A DNA stretch of 16,844 nucleotides, taken from positions 1-16,844 of the forward strand of contig CAZQSQ010000016.1 of the NCBI GenBank assembly GCA_964596325.1, read 5' to 3'. Every line of letters starts with the position of its first letter. The first letter of the stretch is position 1. The translations under genes and the position numbers were made by a program. The notes beneath the pieces were generated by a model. It had not been told where the DNA came from and made no database searches. It saw only the letters and a list, made by a program, of their open reading frames with translations. Of this stretch, positions 1-7,363 are shown piece by piece. This stretch comes from JBAZJI01 sp964596325. GTDB taxonomy: Bacteria > Patescibacteriota > Minisyncoccia > Minisyncoccales > JAGOPM01.

Positions 1-2252
1 ACCACGATTGCTCCGGCTCTAGCTATGGCTACTGCGGCGACGGCATCTGTAATAATAACGAAACTTATTACAGCTGCTCCACTGATTGTTCCGGCAATAG
101 TCAGGGCAATGTTAATGTTTCCCTTTACTACACGCCAAGCGAGGTGACAGTGAAAACCAATGATTATGACAGGCAAGTGGTTTGTCACAAGATTACCACT
201 GATTACAACAGCTTAACGGTCCAAAAAATCGCTTACAAATTTAACAGCGATGTTTATCCGGACTTTTCCACCTTCGCCATTATGGATGGCAGCTCCAGGC
301 TCGCCACCCAAAATGCTTCCAATCGGCAGAGTGATTATTATGGCGGCTACAGCCTCACCTTTGAGGGCCTCAATATTTATATTCCGAGCAATTCCTCCAA
401 GATTGTTTGCTTGGCGGCCACGCCCCAGCAAGGTTATGGCTACAGCAGCAGCAAGACCTTCAATGTTTCTTTAGCGCAAAACGGTGTCCGGGCGATTACC
501 AACTATAACCAGACGGTTTTTGGTACTGATTCGAGCAATAGGACCTTTTATCTCTCACAAGGCTATCAAAGCTCGCCTATCACTATGGCGCTTTCCACCA
601 GCGATTATACTCGCGACCAGAATATCAATTCCTACAAGACTTATGATGTTGTTTTGGGCAATGTGGAATTCAAGAGCAGCCAAAGCGCTTACCTTACCGG
701 TGTCAGGGGCAAATTAGTCGCCACCTTGCCGGTTACTGATTATTATCGCAGCGCCAATGATATCGCTTCCACTGTTTCGATTTGGGATAGTTATAGCCGC
801 TTGGCCACTGCTTATGTTAACGAGGACGGCACTTTCGCCTTCACTGGTTTCTATGCCAATATTTACGGCAGCAGCTATCCGAAAACTTTGACTATCAAAG
901 CCGATATCAATGCCAATACCTACGGCCAAGCCTATAATGGGGATCAAATTTATTTTGTCATCGACAGCCAAGATGTGACTGCGGACCGCGGCGTGGATAT
1001 TACCCGCATTATCTCCAAGACAGTTACCCTCAGGGGCAGCTACAATGGCGGCGGCTCAGGCTATGGCTATTGCGGTGATGGTATTTGCAACAACGGAGAA
1101 AATTATTACACCTGCTACCGCGATTGCTCCGGCTCTAGCTACGGCTATTGTGGAGATGGCGTCTGCAATAATAACGAAACTTATTATTCTTGCTATTCAG
1201 ATTGCTATAACAGCGGCTCCAGCGGTTATTATAATTTCACGGTTTCCATGGAATCTACGCCCAGTATCACTGTGGATAGGGGCACAACCGGCAAAGAAAC
1301 GGCCAAAGCTTCTTTTTCGCTCAAGCTCACTGCTCCGATGTATCAAACCATTTGGGTGCCAGCTGACGGCATTGAGGGCAACGCCATCAATAATTCCGAC
1401 GGCTCTTCGCCGGTTACCTACAAGACCGTTACTTGCTCGGGCACCAGGGATACCAATAACTCCAGCCTTTACATTTTGCAGCCCAATCAGAGCATGATTT
1501 GCACGATCAATTTCGAGATTAGGCCGCAGTCTTCAGGCAATCACTATGCCTATTTGACCGCGCTCAAGTATCGCACCAGTTTGACCGGCTCCGATACCAA
1601 TTACATCACTTCCGATTTGCAGAATACCTACAAGACTTCTCAAGTTTATCTCAATGCCATTGTGGGGGGCGGCACCAATTACGGCACGCCTACGATTGTC
1701 CCGGCTTCCTTAACCTACAGCTCCGGCGACAATACTTTGTACATGTCGGCCAATATCACCAATATCGGTTATTCGGCCGTGACTGAATATGGTTTCTCAC
1801 TCTATAAGCAAACTCAGGGCTATTCGGCCCGCCAGCTTATTGCCGAAATTGCCACGGTCAATTATCCGCAGTTAGTAGTGGCGACAAAGCGCAGCCCCGA
1901 TCCCAATACTGTTTATTGTATCCGCGCCTATGCCAAGAATTCTTATGGTGAGTATGTTTCCCAGTCTTATGATGATAAGTGCATCACTACCGGCAATACA
2001 AGCGGCTCAGGTTCCGGCTCGGGCAGTGGTAGCGGTAGCGGTTCCGGCTCGGGCAGCGGCAGCACCCAAGGTTATGAGTGCCATCGTGGGGTAAAGATTT
2101 ATACCAATGCCACGAGGCCCTATACCTATGGTGTAGGCTCTAGTAATAAAACCACTTGGGCTGAATATGTGGATTTAGCCAGCGCCAAGGACTTTATTAA
2201 TACTATTATCAGCACGGCTCCGAGCATGGTTGATACCACGCAATGTAACTGA
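1..2252 (+). CDS. Cys-rich multidomain surface protein, 5' partial
   Basis: The reading frame is open from base 3, the first complete codon, so the gene enters from the left and the GTG at 144 is internal; 749 residues are visible. In order: the end of one Cys module (Asp-Cys), a complete CGDGIC module, a beta-rich domain with a Cys pair (codons at 183 and 408), a second beta-rich stretch, two more CGDGxC modules (1071-1205), another beta-rich domain (about 1230-1660), an Fn3-like region with an 'RAYAKNSYGE' segment, a 21-residue Ser-Gly linker (2001-2063) and a roughly 60-residue tail with two Cys. The composition (Ser, Thr, Tyr, Asn, Gly) and likely disulfides point to a secreted or surface-anchored protein. 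The signal peptide would lie outside the window. No enzyme motif was seen. Its first and third beta domains match the next gene. A terminator follows the stop codon. Function is unknown; adhesion or an envelope layer is a guess. Confidence 0.85.
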   Translation, partial: HDCSGSSYGYCGDGICNNNETYYSCSTDCSGNSQGNVNVSLYYTPSEVTVKTNDYDRQVVCHKITTDYNSLTVQKIAYKFNSDVYPDFSTFAIMDGSSRLATQNASNRQSDYYGGYSLTFEGLNIYIPSNSSKIVCLAATPQQGYGYSSSKTFNVSLAQNGVRAITNYNQTVFGTDSSNRTFYLSQGYQSSPITMALSTSDYTRDQNINSYKTYDVVLGNVEFKSSQSAYLTGVRGKLVATLPVTDYYRSANDIASTVSIWDSYSRLATAYVNEDGTFAFTGFYANIYGSSYPKTLTIKADINANTYGQAYNGDQIYFVIDSQDVTADRGVDITRIISKTVTLRGSYNGGGSGYGYCGDGICNNGENYYTCYRDCSGSSYGYCGDGVCNNNETYYSCYSDCYNSGSSGYYNFTVSMESTPSITVDRGTTGKETAKASFSLKLTAPMYQTIWVPADGIEGNAINNSDGSSPVTYKTVTCSGTRDTNNSSLYILQPNQSMICTINFEIRPQSSGNHYAYLTALKYRTSLTGSDTNYITSDLQNTYKTSQVYLNAIVGGGTNYGTPTIVPASLTYSSGDNTLYMSANITNIGYSAVTEYGFSLYKQTQGYSARQLIAEIATVNYPQLVVATKRSPDPNTVYCIRAYAKNSYGEYVSQSYDDKCITTGNTSGSGSGSGSGSGSGSGSGSGSTQGYECHRGVKIYTNATRPYTYGVGSSNKTTWAEYVDLASAKDFINTIISTAPSMVDTTQCN
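33..89 (+). repeat. CGDGxC module, copy 1
   Basis: Nineteen-residue module with spacing C-x4-C-x8-C-x3-C, starting CGDGIC and ending in Asp-Cys. It is preceded by the Asp-Cys end of another module at 6-11, so at least four modules exist in the full protein. The CGDGxC...DC pattern recurs in many secreted archaeal and bacterial proteins. Two disulfides and a possible metal-binding Asp cluster are inferred. Confidence 0.8.
1071..1127 (+). repeat. CGDGxC module, copy 2
   Basis: Same 57-nt length and Cys spacing as copy 1 (CGDGIC ... CYRDC). It follows a Gly-rich linker after the second beta-rich stretch. Confidence 0.8.
1149..1205 (+). repeat. CGDGxC module, copy 3
   Basis: Same 57-nt length (CGDGVC ... 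CYSDC). Together with its upstream linker (from about 1121) it is nearly identical at DNA level to the start of the window (from about 5), mostly with synonymous differences. This points to duplication within the gene. Confidence 0.8.
2001..2063 (+). repeat. Ser-Gly repeat linker
   Basis: Twenty-one codons alternate Ser and Gly. At DNA level the 17-mer GGTTCCGGCTCGGGCAG occurs at 2010-2026 and again at 2040-2056. It encodes a flexible spacer between the Fn3-like region and the C-terminal tail. Slippage could change its length. Confidence 0.85.
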
Positions 2253-2256
2253 ACTG

Positions 2257-2282
2257 ACACCCCGCGAAAGCGGGGTGTTTTT
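2257..2282 (+). terminator. Rho-independent terminator after surface protein
   Basis: Perfect 9-bp stem ACACCCCGC / GCGGGGTGT around a GAAA tetraloop, followed by a T run, beginning 5 nt after the stop codon. Confidence 0.95.
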
Positions 2283-2297
2283 GTAATCAAAGGTATT

Positions 2298-2306
2298 TGC
2301 TATAAT
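2298..2306 (+). promoter_or_regulatory. Extended -10 promoter, leaderless type
   Basis: TGCTATAAT is a consensus extended -10 element in the short gap after the terminator. No good -35 is present, as expected for this class. The predicted transcription start is about 2311-2314, which coincides with ATG codons at 2311 and 2314, so the message should have almost no 5' leader. Confidence 0.65.
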
Positions 2307-2310
2307 AGAA

Positions 2311-3312
2311 ATGATGTTTATGAAAAAAATTATTTTGGCAGCCGCGATGCTTCTGGCGGCACAGGGAGCCATGGCTGCAGATATGAGAGTGGAAACAATC
2401 AAAAAAACCGTGCCCGAAATAAAAGGGGAAGTAGAAGTTCAAGCCGGCTGTTTCAAAGTTACGGCGCCGGGGCAAACCGGATTTTATATCAATAAAATCC
2501 AGCTTTATTCGCCCCAAGATCCTGGGCAATATTTTTCCTCCGTCAAACTGGTTTCCAATCTCAATGGCAAACAGGTTGTTTTAGGAGAATTGGCCGGCAC
2601 TGATGCCGACAAAATTAAGGATAATGATTTCCGGCTGAATTTCCCCAAAATGTCCTTGCCCGTAGCCAGAGGCCAATACAAAAATGTCTGCATTATAGTT
2701 AAGGGCTTGCCCAATGTAACCAGTGATGCGGAATTCGGTTTTACGGTTTTGAAAAACGGCTTGCGCTCAATCGACGCCAAGAAAAAATTTGCTTATTCCA
2801 GCAAGCAATTAAGCTTTATCAAAATCAAGGTCAAAGCGGTTAAGGCGCCCACTCAGCCCTCGAATGGCTCAACCTCCAGTAGCACGCCTTCAGCCCCGCC
2901 GTTTTACACGCTTAATTCCGATATCAAGATTAACCATAATTTAGCCGGAAGCGACACAGCCGATGCCACTATCCAGATACAGTTAAGCCCTAAGGGCGGG
3001 GATATTTATGTTCCCACAAGCGGGGCGGTTTTGGCCCGAGGTATGCGTAATGATTTTACTGAGACCACCTCTACTTTTTCCTATACGGTCAATGCCGATT
3101 TGCAGGGGAGTAATTATATTGTCCGCAATGGCGATACCAAATACATTTCCGTGGCCATGCATATCGAGCCCAATAACACCGGCTATTTTTATGGCGAAGT
3201 CTATTCCATCGGTTGGAAAAATACGCCTGACAGTGCCACCCTCAACCTGATGGATTATCCGGACATCGGACAACAATACAGGACAGCCACCGTTTACTTA
3301 ATCAAGCGTTAA
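2311..3312 (+). CDS. Secreted beta-rich protein, small paralogue of the upstream surface protein
   Basis: Begins with a clear signal peptide (MKK, a hydrophobic Ala/Leu/Ile core, AMA before Ala-Asp). ATGs at 2311, 2314 and 2320 are all possible starts; the predicted transcription start fits 2314, and 2320 gives the most typical signal peptide. The mature part has an N-terminal beta-rich domain with a Cys pair (AGCFKV ... NVCIIV), a Pro/Ser/Thr linker and a C-terminal beta-rich domain starting near 'DIYVP' and ending 'TATVYLIKR'. Both domains line up with domains of the preceding gene by pattern: the Cys pair with a following 'NG-R-I' segment, and 'VP ... G-Y ... T-VYL'. It has its own promoter and terminator. 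It is exported, probably to the cell surface; no enzyme motif was seen and the function is unknown. Confidence 0.85.
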   Translation: MMFMKKIILAAAMLLAAQGAMAADMRVETIKKTVPEIKGEVEVQAGCFKVTAPGQTGFYINKIQLYSPQDPGQYFSSVKLVSNLNGKQVVLGELAGTDADKIKDNDFRLNFPKMSLPVARGQYKNVCIIVKGLPNVTSDAEFGFTVLKNGLRSIDAKKKFAYSSKQLSFIKIKVKAVKAPTQPSNGSTSSSTPSAPPFYTLNSDIKINHNLAGSDTADATIQIQLSPKGGDIYVPTSGAVLARGMRNDFTETTSTFSYTVNADLQGSNYIVRNGDTKYISVAMHIEPNNTGYFYGEVYSIGWKNTPDSATLNLMDYPDIGQQYRTATVYLIKR

Positions 3313-3321
3313 ATTGTCCCC

Positions 3322-3352
3322 AGCCACCTGTGATTTCCACAGGTGGCTTTTT
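3322..3352 (+). terminator. Rho-independent terminator
   Basis: Perfect 11-bp stem AGCCACCTGTG / CACAGGTGGCT with a 5-nt loop (ATTTC) and a T run, 9 nt after the stop codon. Confidence 0.95.
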
Positions 3353-3413
3353 GGTTAAAGAGGGCTATAATAAGTTTGCACCGGAATGCACGGGGCAATT
3401 TTTCGCATTTGAT

Positions 3414-4667
3414 ATGGATAAAAAAAGAATTTTTGACGTTGTTGTTCCGCAAAAAAAGATGCAGAACAAAAATATTTACAGAGTCCAATTAGAAACTTAT
3501 AACACCCGGCCGCGCCGCGACCATGGGGCACCGGGCGGGCTTTTGGTTTTCCTGTTTTTGGCCCTATCTTGTTTTTTAGTTTACTGGTTTTGGGAGCCCA
3601 CGGCCCAGATAACCATGGTTATCTCTCCGGAGCGTGCCCAAAAAGAGATTGAGATTAAGGCCATTAAAAACACTTCCACCACCGACTTGAACAACCGGAC
3701 CATCGCCCTTTACCAGCTAAGCGACCAATACACCCTGACGCAGGATTTTCCCGCCACGCAGGCGGAAATAAACGACAAAGCCAAGGGCACCATCCGGATT
3801 TTTAATGAAACCGACAGCACTAAAACTTTCGTAACCGGGACGCAATTTTTAGCCGACAGTAATTTGATGTTTTCCATTGTCCAAAGGGTGATTATCCCGG
3901 CAGCAACCAGCGACGGGGGAAAATTGGTGCCCGGCACTCTGGATGTTACGGCCGAGGCGGCCAAGCCGGGCGTGGAGTATAATATCGGCCCTTCAGTTTT
4001 TTCTATTCCCAAATTAAAAACCACTTCTTATTTTTCTAAAATCTACGCCAAATCTTTTGCGAATATGGCGGGCGGTTTTGTGGGCACGGGGCTAAAAGCC
4101 ACTCCCGAAGATATCACCCAAGCCGACGATTTTATGTCGCGGGAAATTTTCAAAAAAGCCAAAGACACGATAGTGCAAAAATATTCCGAGCATAAAATTT
4201 TGGATACCACTTTTGAGCAAAGGGTCATGGCAACTTCGAGCAAACTCGATCCCAATTCCAAAGAAAAAATGTTCACATACGAAATTAAAGTGGAAACGAT
4301 TGTCTTGGCAACCAAGAAAAGCGATTTGGAATTTTTAGCCAAAAAAGCTTTGGAAGGGGAGCTGAAACAAGGCCAGATAATCGCCGAAAAACTCTTTAAT
4401 TACAAGATAATTTCCGAAAATGCCGACACGCAAAAAGGCCAGGCTTGGATAAGGGTGGAGGGTGCGGCTCCTTATTATTATCCGCCCAATTTTGAGCTCA
4501 TAAAAACCGAAATTGCGGGCAAACCCATAAGCCAAGTGCAAGGTATTATTGAGCCCATGTACCCGGGAAAGGTAAGCGAAATAAGGGTAAATTTGAACCC
4601 GCCCATTAAAGATAAGCTGCCCCAGGATATCCAAAAAATCACCACAGTCCTGCAAGGGGTTGACTAA
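3414..4667 (+). CDS. Single-pass membrane protein, CPR 'baseplate J-like' type
   Basis: A protein of 417 residues starting at ATG 3414. The frame is open back to a GTG at 3330, but that codon lies inside the terminator hairpin, so 3414 is preferred. Layout: a basic cytoplasmic N-terminus, one membrane helix at about residues 42-60, then a large beta-rich extracytoplasmic part. The segment with 'KGTIRIFNET', 'FLADSNLMFSI' and 'PGVEYNIGP' matches what I recall of proteins labelled baseplate J-like or gp47 in CPR genomes, although no phage genes surround it. A TATAAT at 3366-3371 could be its -10 element, giving a leader of roughly 35 nt; no convincing -35 was seen. The end of the gene contains the -35 of the next operon. 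Likely an envelope structural protein; the exact role is unknown. Confidence 0.75.
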   Translation: MDKKRIFDVVVPQKKMQNKNIYRVQLETYNTRPRRDHGAPGGLLVFLFLALSCFLVYWFWEPTAQITMVISPERAQKEIEIKAIKNTSTTDLNNRTIALYQLSDQYTLTQDFPATQAEINDKAKGTIRIFNETDSTKTFVTGTQFLADSNLMFSIVQRVIIPAATSDGGKLVPGTLDVTAEAAKPGVEYNIGPSVFSIPKLKTTSYFSKIYAKSFANMAGGFVGTGLKATPEDITQADDFMSREIFKKAKDTIVQKYSEHKILDTTFEQRVMATSSKLDPNSKEKMFTYEIKVETIVLATKKSDLEFLAKKALEGELKQGQIIAEKLFNYKIISENADTQKGQAWIRVEGAAPYYYPPNFELIKTEIAGKPISQVQGIIEPMYPGKVSEIRVNLNPPIKDKLPQDIQKITTVLQGVD

Positions 4668-4688
4668 TCGCGTTCTTTTTGCTACATT
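4660..4688 (+). promoter_or_regulatory. Promoter of the infA-rpsI operon
   Basis: TTGACT, 17-nt spacer, TACATT, with TGC directly before the -10 (extended -10). The -35 overlaps the stop codon of the preceding gene. The predicted start near 4695 leaves a leader of about 19 nt before infA. Confidence 0.75.
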
Positions 4689-4713
4689 AATAACGCTTAT
4701 CACTACAACCTAA

Positions 4714-4938
4714 ATGTCCAATTCAAACGGGATTATAAAAACGCAAGGAGTAATAACAGAAGCGCTCCCTAGTGCTTCTTTTAAGGTTCGTTTGCAAGAT
4801 GGTAGGGAAATCATGGGGTTTCTCGGCGGCAAAATGAGGCTGCACCATATTAGGATTATGCCCGGGGACAAGGTGGAAGTGGAAATAAGCCAATATGATC
4901 AGACTAAATGCCGAATAACATTTAGGATGCGTCAATAA
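4714..4938 (+). CDS. infA: Translation initiation factor IF-1
   Basis: A 74-residue OB-fold (S1-like) protein, full length for IF-1. It occupies the 30S A-site region during initiation with IF-2 and IF-3. Family segments seen: 'GVITEALPSASFKVRLQDGR', 'GGKMR', 'IRIMPGDKVEVEIS', 'YDQTKCRITFRMR'. First gene of the ribosomal operon, 11 nt before rpmJ. No Shine-Dalgarno sequence precedes the ATG (CAACCTAAATG). The usual upstream neighbours secY, adk and map are absent; infA instead follows an unrelated membrane protein and has its own promoter. Confidence 0.97.
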   Translation: MSNSNGIIKTQGVITEALPSASFKVRLQDGREIMGFLGGKMRLHHIRIMPGDKVEVEISQYDQTKCRITFRMRQ

Positions 4939-4949
4939 CCAAAAGCAAT

Positions 4950-5063
4950 ATGAAGGTAAGGCCATCGGTCAAAAAAATCTGCAAAGATTGTAAAGTAATC
5001 AAGCGCAAAGGGGTGTTGCGCGTTATTTGCAAAAACCCCAAACACAAGCAAAGGCAGGGATAA
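4950..5063 (+). CDS. rpmJ: 50S ribosomal protein L36
   Basis: A 37-codon gene between infA and rpsM. The product starts MKVRPSVKKICKDC, ends KNPKHKQRQG, and has the usual length and charge of L36. The zinc ligands of the C+ form are intact: Cys11, Cys14, Cys27 and His32. Position after infA is the standard bacterial order. No Shine-Dalgarno sequence is seen (AAGCAATATG). Confidence 0.97.
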   Translation: MKVRPSVKKICKDCKVIKRKGVLRVICKNPKHKQRQG

Positions 5064-5110
5064 AAACAATTTTTGCCAGAGCGTTTTTTTATTTATAACA
5101 AAGAAGCAAT

Positions 5111-5503
5111 ATGCCAAGAATCGCAGGTGTAAACATACCAGAAAAAAAGAGGATTGATGTAGCCCTGACATATGTCTACGGAGTCGGGCCGGTTTTGAGT
5201 AAGAAAATTTTGGCCACAGCCAAAATTGATCCCGCTACCCACTCTGACAAGCTCACCTCCAGCCAGCTCAATGCTATTCAGGAGGCCATCAAATCTAACG
5301 AAATTAAAATCGAAGGCGATCTCCGCCGGGAAGTTTTGGCCAATATCAAGAGGCTTAAAAACATTGTCTGCTGGAGAGGCATGCGCCATTTAAGGGGTTT
5401 GCCGGTCAGGGGACAACGCACCAAGACCAATAATCGCACTGTGCGTGGCAATGTCCGCAAGACTACCACTTCAGGCAGAAAAGAAGCACCCGCCCCTAAA
5501 TAA
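5111..5503 (+). CDS. rpsM: 30S ribosomal protein S13
   Basis: A 130-residue protein of the 30S head, contacting 16S rRNA, the P-site tRNA and the 50S bridge. Family features: N-terminus 'MPRIAGVNIPEKKRI', helix-two-turns-helix segment 'YGVGPVLSKKIL', and the Arg-rich C-terminal signature 'RGMRHLRGLPVRGQRTKTN'. The tail is basic and slightly longer than in E. coli. It sits 47 nt after rpmJ and 20 nt before rpsK. Upstream bases are A-rich with at most a weak AAGAAG, so initiation does not depend on a strong Shine-Dalgarno pairing. Confidence 0.97.
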   Translation: MPRIAGVNIPEKKRIDVALTYVYGVGPVLSKKILATAKIDPATHSDKLTSSQLNAIQEAIKSNEIKIEGDLRREVLANIKRLKNIVCWRGMRHLRGLPVRGQRTKTNNRTVRGNVRKTTTSGRKEAPAPK

Positions 5504-5523
5504 ATACTTAGAGAATTAACACT

Positions 5524-5976
5524 ATGGGAAAGAAAAGAGTAATAGCAAAAAACGACGAATCAGCCATTGACGCACAGGAGAAAGTCGAATCGAAAGTGCG
5601 CGGAAAGCAGGCTGCCGGTGCCATGACCCGTTCCGAGGAGGGGATGATTTTCATTTCCTGCTCATACAACAACACCATTGCTTCGCTTTGCGATCGCAAG
5701 GGCAATGTTTTGTATTGGACCTCGGCCGGCCACTTGGGCTTCGGCGGAACCCGCAAAGGCACTCCCTTTGCCGCCCTTAAAGTCGGTGAGACTTTAGTGG
5801 ATGCCGCCCTTAAGCGCGGTTTGGTTCGCTTGCATATCAAGGTGCGCGGCGTGGGTTCGGGCCGGGATTCGGCTATTAGGGCCATATCTTCCAAGCCGGT
5901 GGAAATTATCAGCATTGAGGATACCACTTCAGTTCCCCACAACGGCTGCAAATCTAAAAAACCTAGGAGAGTATAA
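5524..5976 (+). CDS. rpsK: 30S ribosomal protein S11
   Basis: A 150-residue protein of the 30S platform near the Shine-Dalgarno/anti-Shine-Dalgarno helix. Family features: 'YNNTIASLCDRKGNVLYWTS', 'GFGGTRKGTPFAA', 'VRGVGSGRDSAIRA', and the terminal 'PHNGCKSKKPRRV'. It is longer than the roughly 129-residue E. coli protein because of a Lys/Glu-rich N-terminal extension of about 20 residues before the core. The usual 'GPGSGR' reads 'GVGSGR' here. It follows rpsM by 20 nt and precedes rpsD by 14 nt. Confidence 0.97.
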   Translation: MGKKRVIAKNDESAIDAQEKVESKVRGKQAAGAMTRSEEGMIFISCSYNNTIASLCDRKGNVLYWTSAGHLGFGGTRKGTPFAALKVGETLVDAALKRGLVRLHIKVRGVGSGRDSAIRAISSKPVEIISIEDTTSVPHNGCKSKKPRRV

Positions 5977-5990
5977 TCGATTAAACTGCT

Positions 5991-6620
5991 ATGGATACAC
6001 AAAAGTGCAAAATTTGTAGAAAAACCGGCACGAAGCTCTTTATCAAAGGAGCCCGTTGCTATAGTGCCAAGTGCGCCATGACCAGGCGCCCGACTCCTCC
6101 GGGGCCGCTCCCCAAGAGGGGAACCTCTATCACTGATTTCGGCCGGGAGTTTTCCGAAAAACAGAAAATGAAGGCTTGGTATGGTTTGAGGGAAAGGCAA
6201 TTCAAGAATTACGTCAATGAAGTTTTGGAAAAATTGTCCAGCTCTAAGGTTAAGGCTGAAGACGCTTTAATCCGCAAATTGGAAATGAGATTGGATTCCA
6301 CCATTTTCCGTTTGGGTTTTGCCACTTCCTTGAGGCAGGCCCGCAAAATGGTTTCCCAGGGGCATTTTAAGGTTAATGGCCGCAAAGTTGACGTGGCCAG
6401 CTACCAGTGCCGCAAGGGTGACAAGATAATTGTCTCCGACAAATCCAAGAAGAACGGTTACTTCCAAAAATTGGCCATTGAAATTAAAAAGTACAAAGCT
6501 CCTTCCTGGGTCAAGATTAATTTTGATACCTTGGAAGGCGAGGTTGTCGGTTTCCCGACAGCCGAAGAAGTCGCCCTGCCCGTCTCGACTTCTGCTATTT
6601 TTGAGCACTACTCAAAATAA
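5991..6620 (+). CDS. rpsD: 30S ribosomal protein S4, zinc-binding form
   Basis: A 209-residue primary 16S rRNA-binding protein that nucleates assembly of the 30S body; in many bacteria it also represses the alpha operon. Four N-terminal cysteines (Cys6, Cys9, Cys23, Cys28) form the zinc knuckle of the C+ type. The S4 RNA-binding domain follows: 'EMRLDSTIFRLGFATSLRQA', 'MVSQGHFKVNGRKV'. An AGGAGA lies at 5966-5971 but is 20 nt from the ATG and simply encodes the last residues of S11, so it is not a functional ribosome-binding site. It lies between rpsK and rpoA. Confidence 0.97.
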   Translation: MDTQKCKICRKTGTKLFIKGARCYSAKCAMTRRPTPPGPLPKRGTSITDFGREFSEKQKMKAWYGLRERQFKNYVNEVLEKLSSSKVKAEDALIRKLEMRLDSTIFRLGFATSLRQARKMVSQGHFKVNGRKVDVASYQCRKGDKIIVSDKSKKNGYFQKLAIEIKKYKAPSWVKINFDTLEGEVVGFPTAEEVALPVSTSAIFEHYSK

Positions 6621-6664
6621 AAAAATTAAATCCGGGCTAAACCTAAATAAAAATAAAAACAAAT

Positions 6665-7351
6665 ATGATTCCTTTGCCACCACAGCCAAAGATCATAGAG
6701 AAGAAAGAGAATTTCGCCAAATTCGAGATAGACGGCCTCTATCCGGGTTATGGTACGACTATCGGCAATTCTTTGCGCCGCGTTTTGCTTTCCTCCTTGG
6801 AGGGAGCGGCCGTGACTCGCGTGAAGATTAAGAATGTCCAGCACGAATTTTCTACTTTGGAAGGTGTCTCAGAAGACATATTAAACATCATCCTCAACCT
6901 CAAGCAGCTGCGCTTCAAGAGTTTTTCTACTGAACCGCAGGTAGCCACCTTGAAAGTGAAGGGCGAGGAAGAAGTGACCGGTGGAGATTTTAGGCTTACC
7001 TCTGAATTGGAGCTCATCAACCCCGACACCCACATTGCCACCTTAACCCAGAAATCCTCCGAATTGGAAATGGAAATCACCATCGAAAAGGGCATTGGCT
7101 ATGAGCCGGTGGAACGCCGCAAGAAGAACAAATTGGAAATCGGCGAAATCATGATTGATGCGATTTTCAACCCAGTGAAGAAAGTGGCCTTGGCGGTAGA
7201 AAATACCCGCGTGGGAGACAGGACCGATTTTGACAAGATTATCGTGGGCTTGGAAACTGATGGCAGCATCACCCCCGAGGAAGCCTTTAATCAGGCTATC
7301 GATATTTTAATAAAAACTTTTGAATCTTTCAGATCAGAAGAAAAGAAGTAA
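6665..7351 (+). CDS. rpoA: RNA polymerase alpha subunit lacking the C-terminal domain
   Basis: A 228-residue protein covering only the N-terminal dimerisation and beta/beta'-binding domain. Seen: 'FAKFEIDGLYPGYGTTIGNS' followed by 'LRRVLLSSLEGAAV', a mid-section with 'EKGIGYEPVERRKK', 'EIGEIMIDAIFNPVKKVALA' and the closing dimerisation helix 'SITPEEAFNQAIDILIKTFE'. It stops at 'SEEKK'. The E. coli protein is about 329 residues, with the alpha-CTD after a linker near residue 235; here that domain is missing. The stop is only 12 nt from rplQ, so no frameshifted remnant can be hidden. UP-element and alpha-CTD activator contacts would not be possible through this subunit. Confidence 0.96.
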   Translation: MIPLPPQPKIIEKKENFAKFEIDGLYPGYGTTIGNSLRRVLLSSLEGAAVTRVKIKNVQHEFSTLEGVSEDILNIILNLKQLRFKSFSTEPQVATLKVKGEEEVTGGDFRLTSELELINPDTHIATLTQKSSELEMEITIEKGIGYEPVERRKKNKLEIGEIMIDAIFNPVKKVALAVENTRVGDRTDFDKIIVGLETDGSITPEEAFNQAIDILIKTFESFRSEEKK

Positions 7352-7363
7352 AAAAAGACAGTT

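Noticed and set aside
1045..1497. Second plus-strand open frame of 150 codons inside the surface protein gene
   Set aside because: Off-frame reading of the repetitive Gly/Ser/Tyr codons; low-complexity Ala/Ile product.
2001..2063. Possible CRISPR-like or tandem non-coding repeat
   Set aside because: It is an in-frame Ser-Gly coding tract; there are no spacers.
5508..6200. Long minus-strand open frame (230 codons) opposite rpsK and rpsD
   Set aside because: It is antisense to two unmistakable ribosomal protein genes and has no family features.
7352..7363. A frameshifted alpha-CTD remnant after rpoA
   Set aside because: Only 12 nt separate rpoA from rplQ; there is no room for the missing domain.
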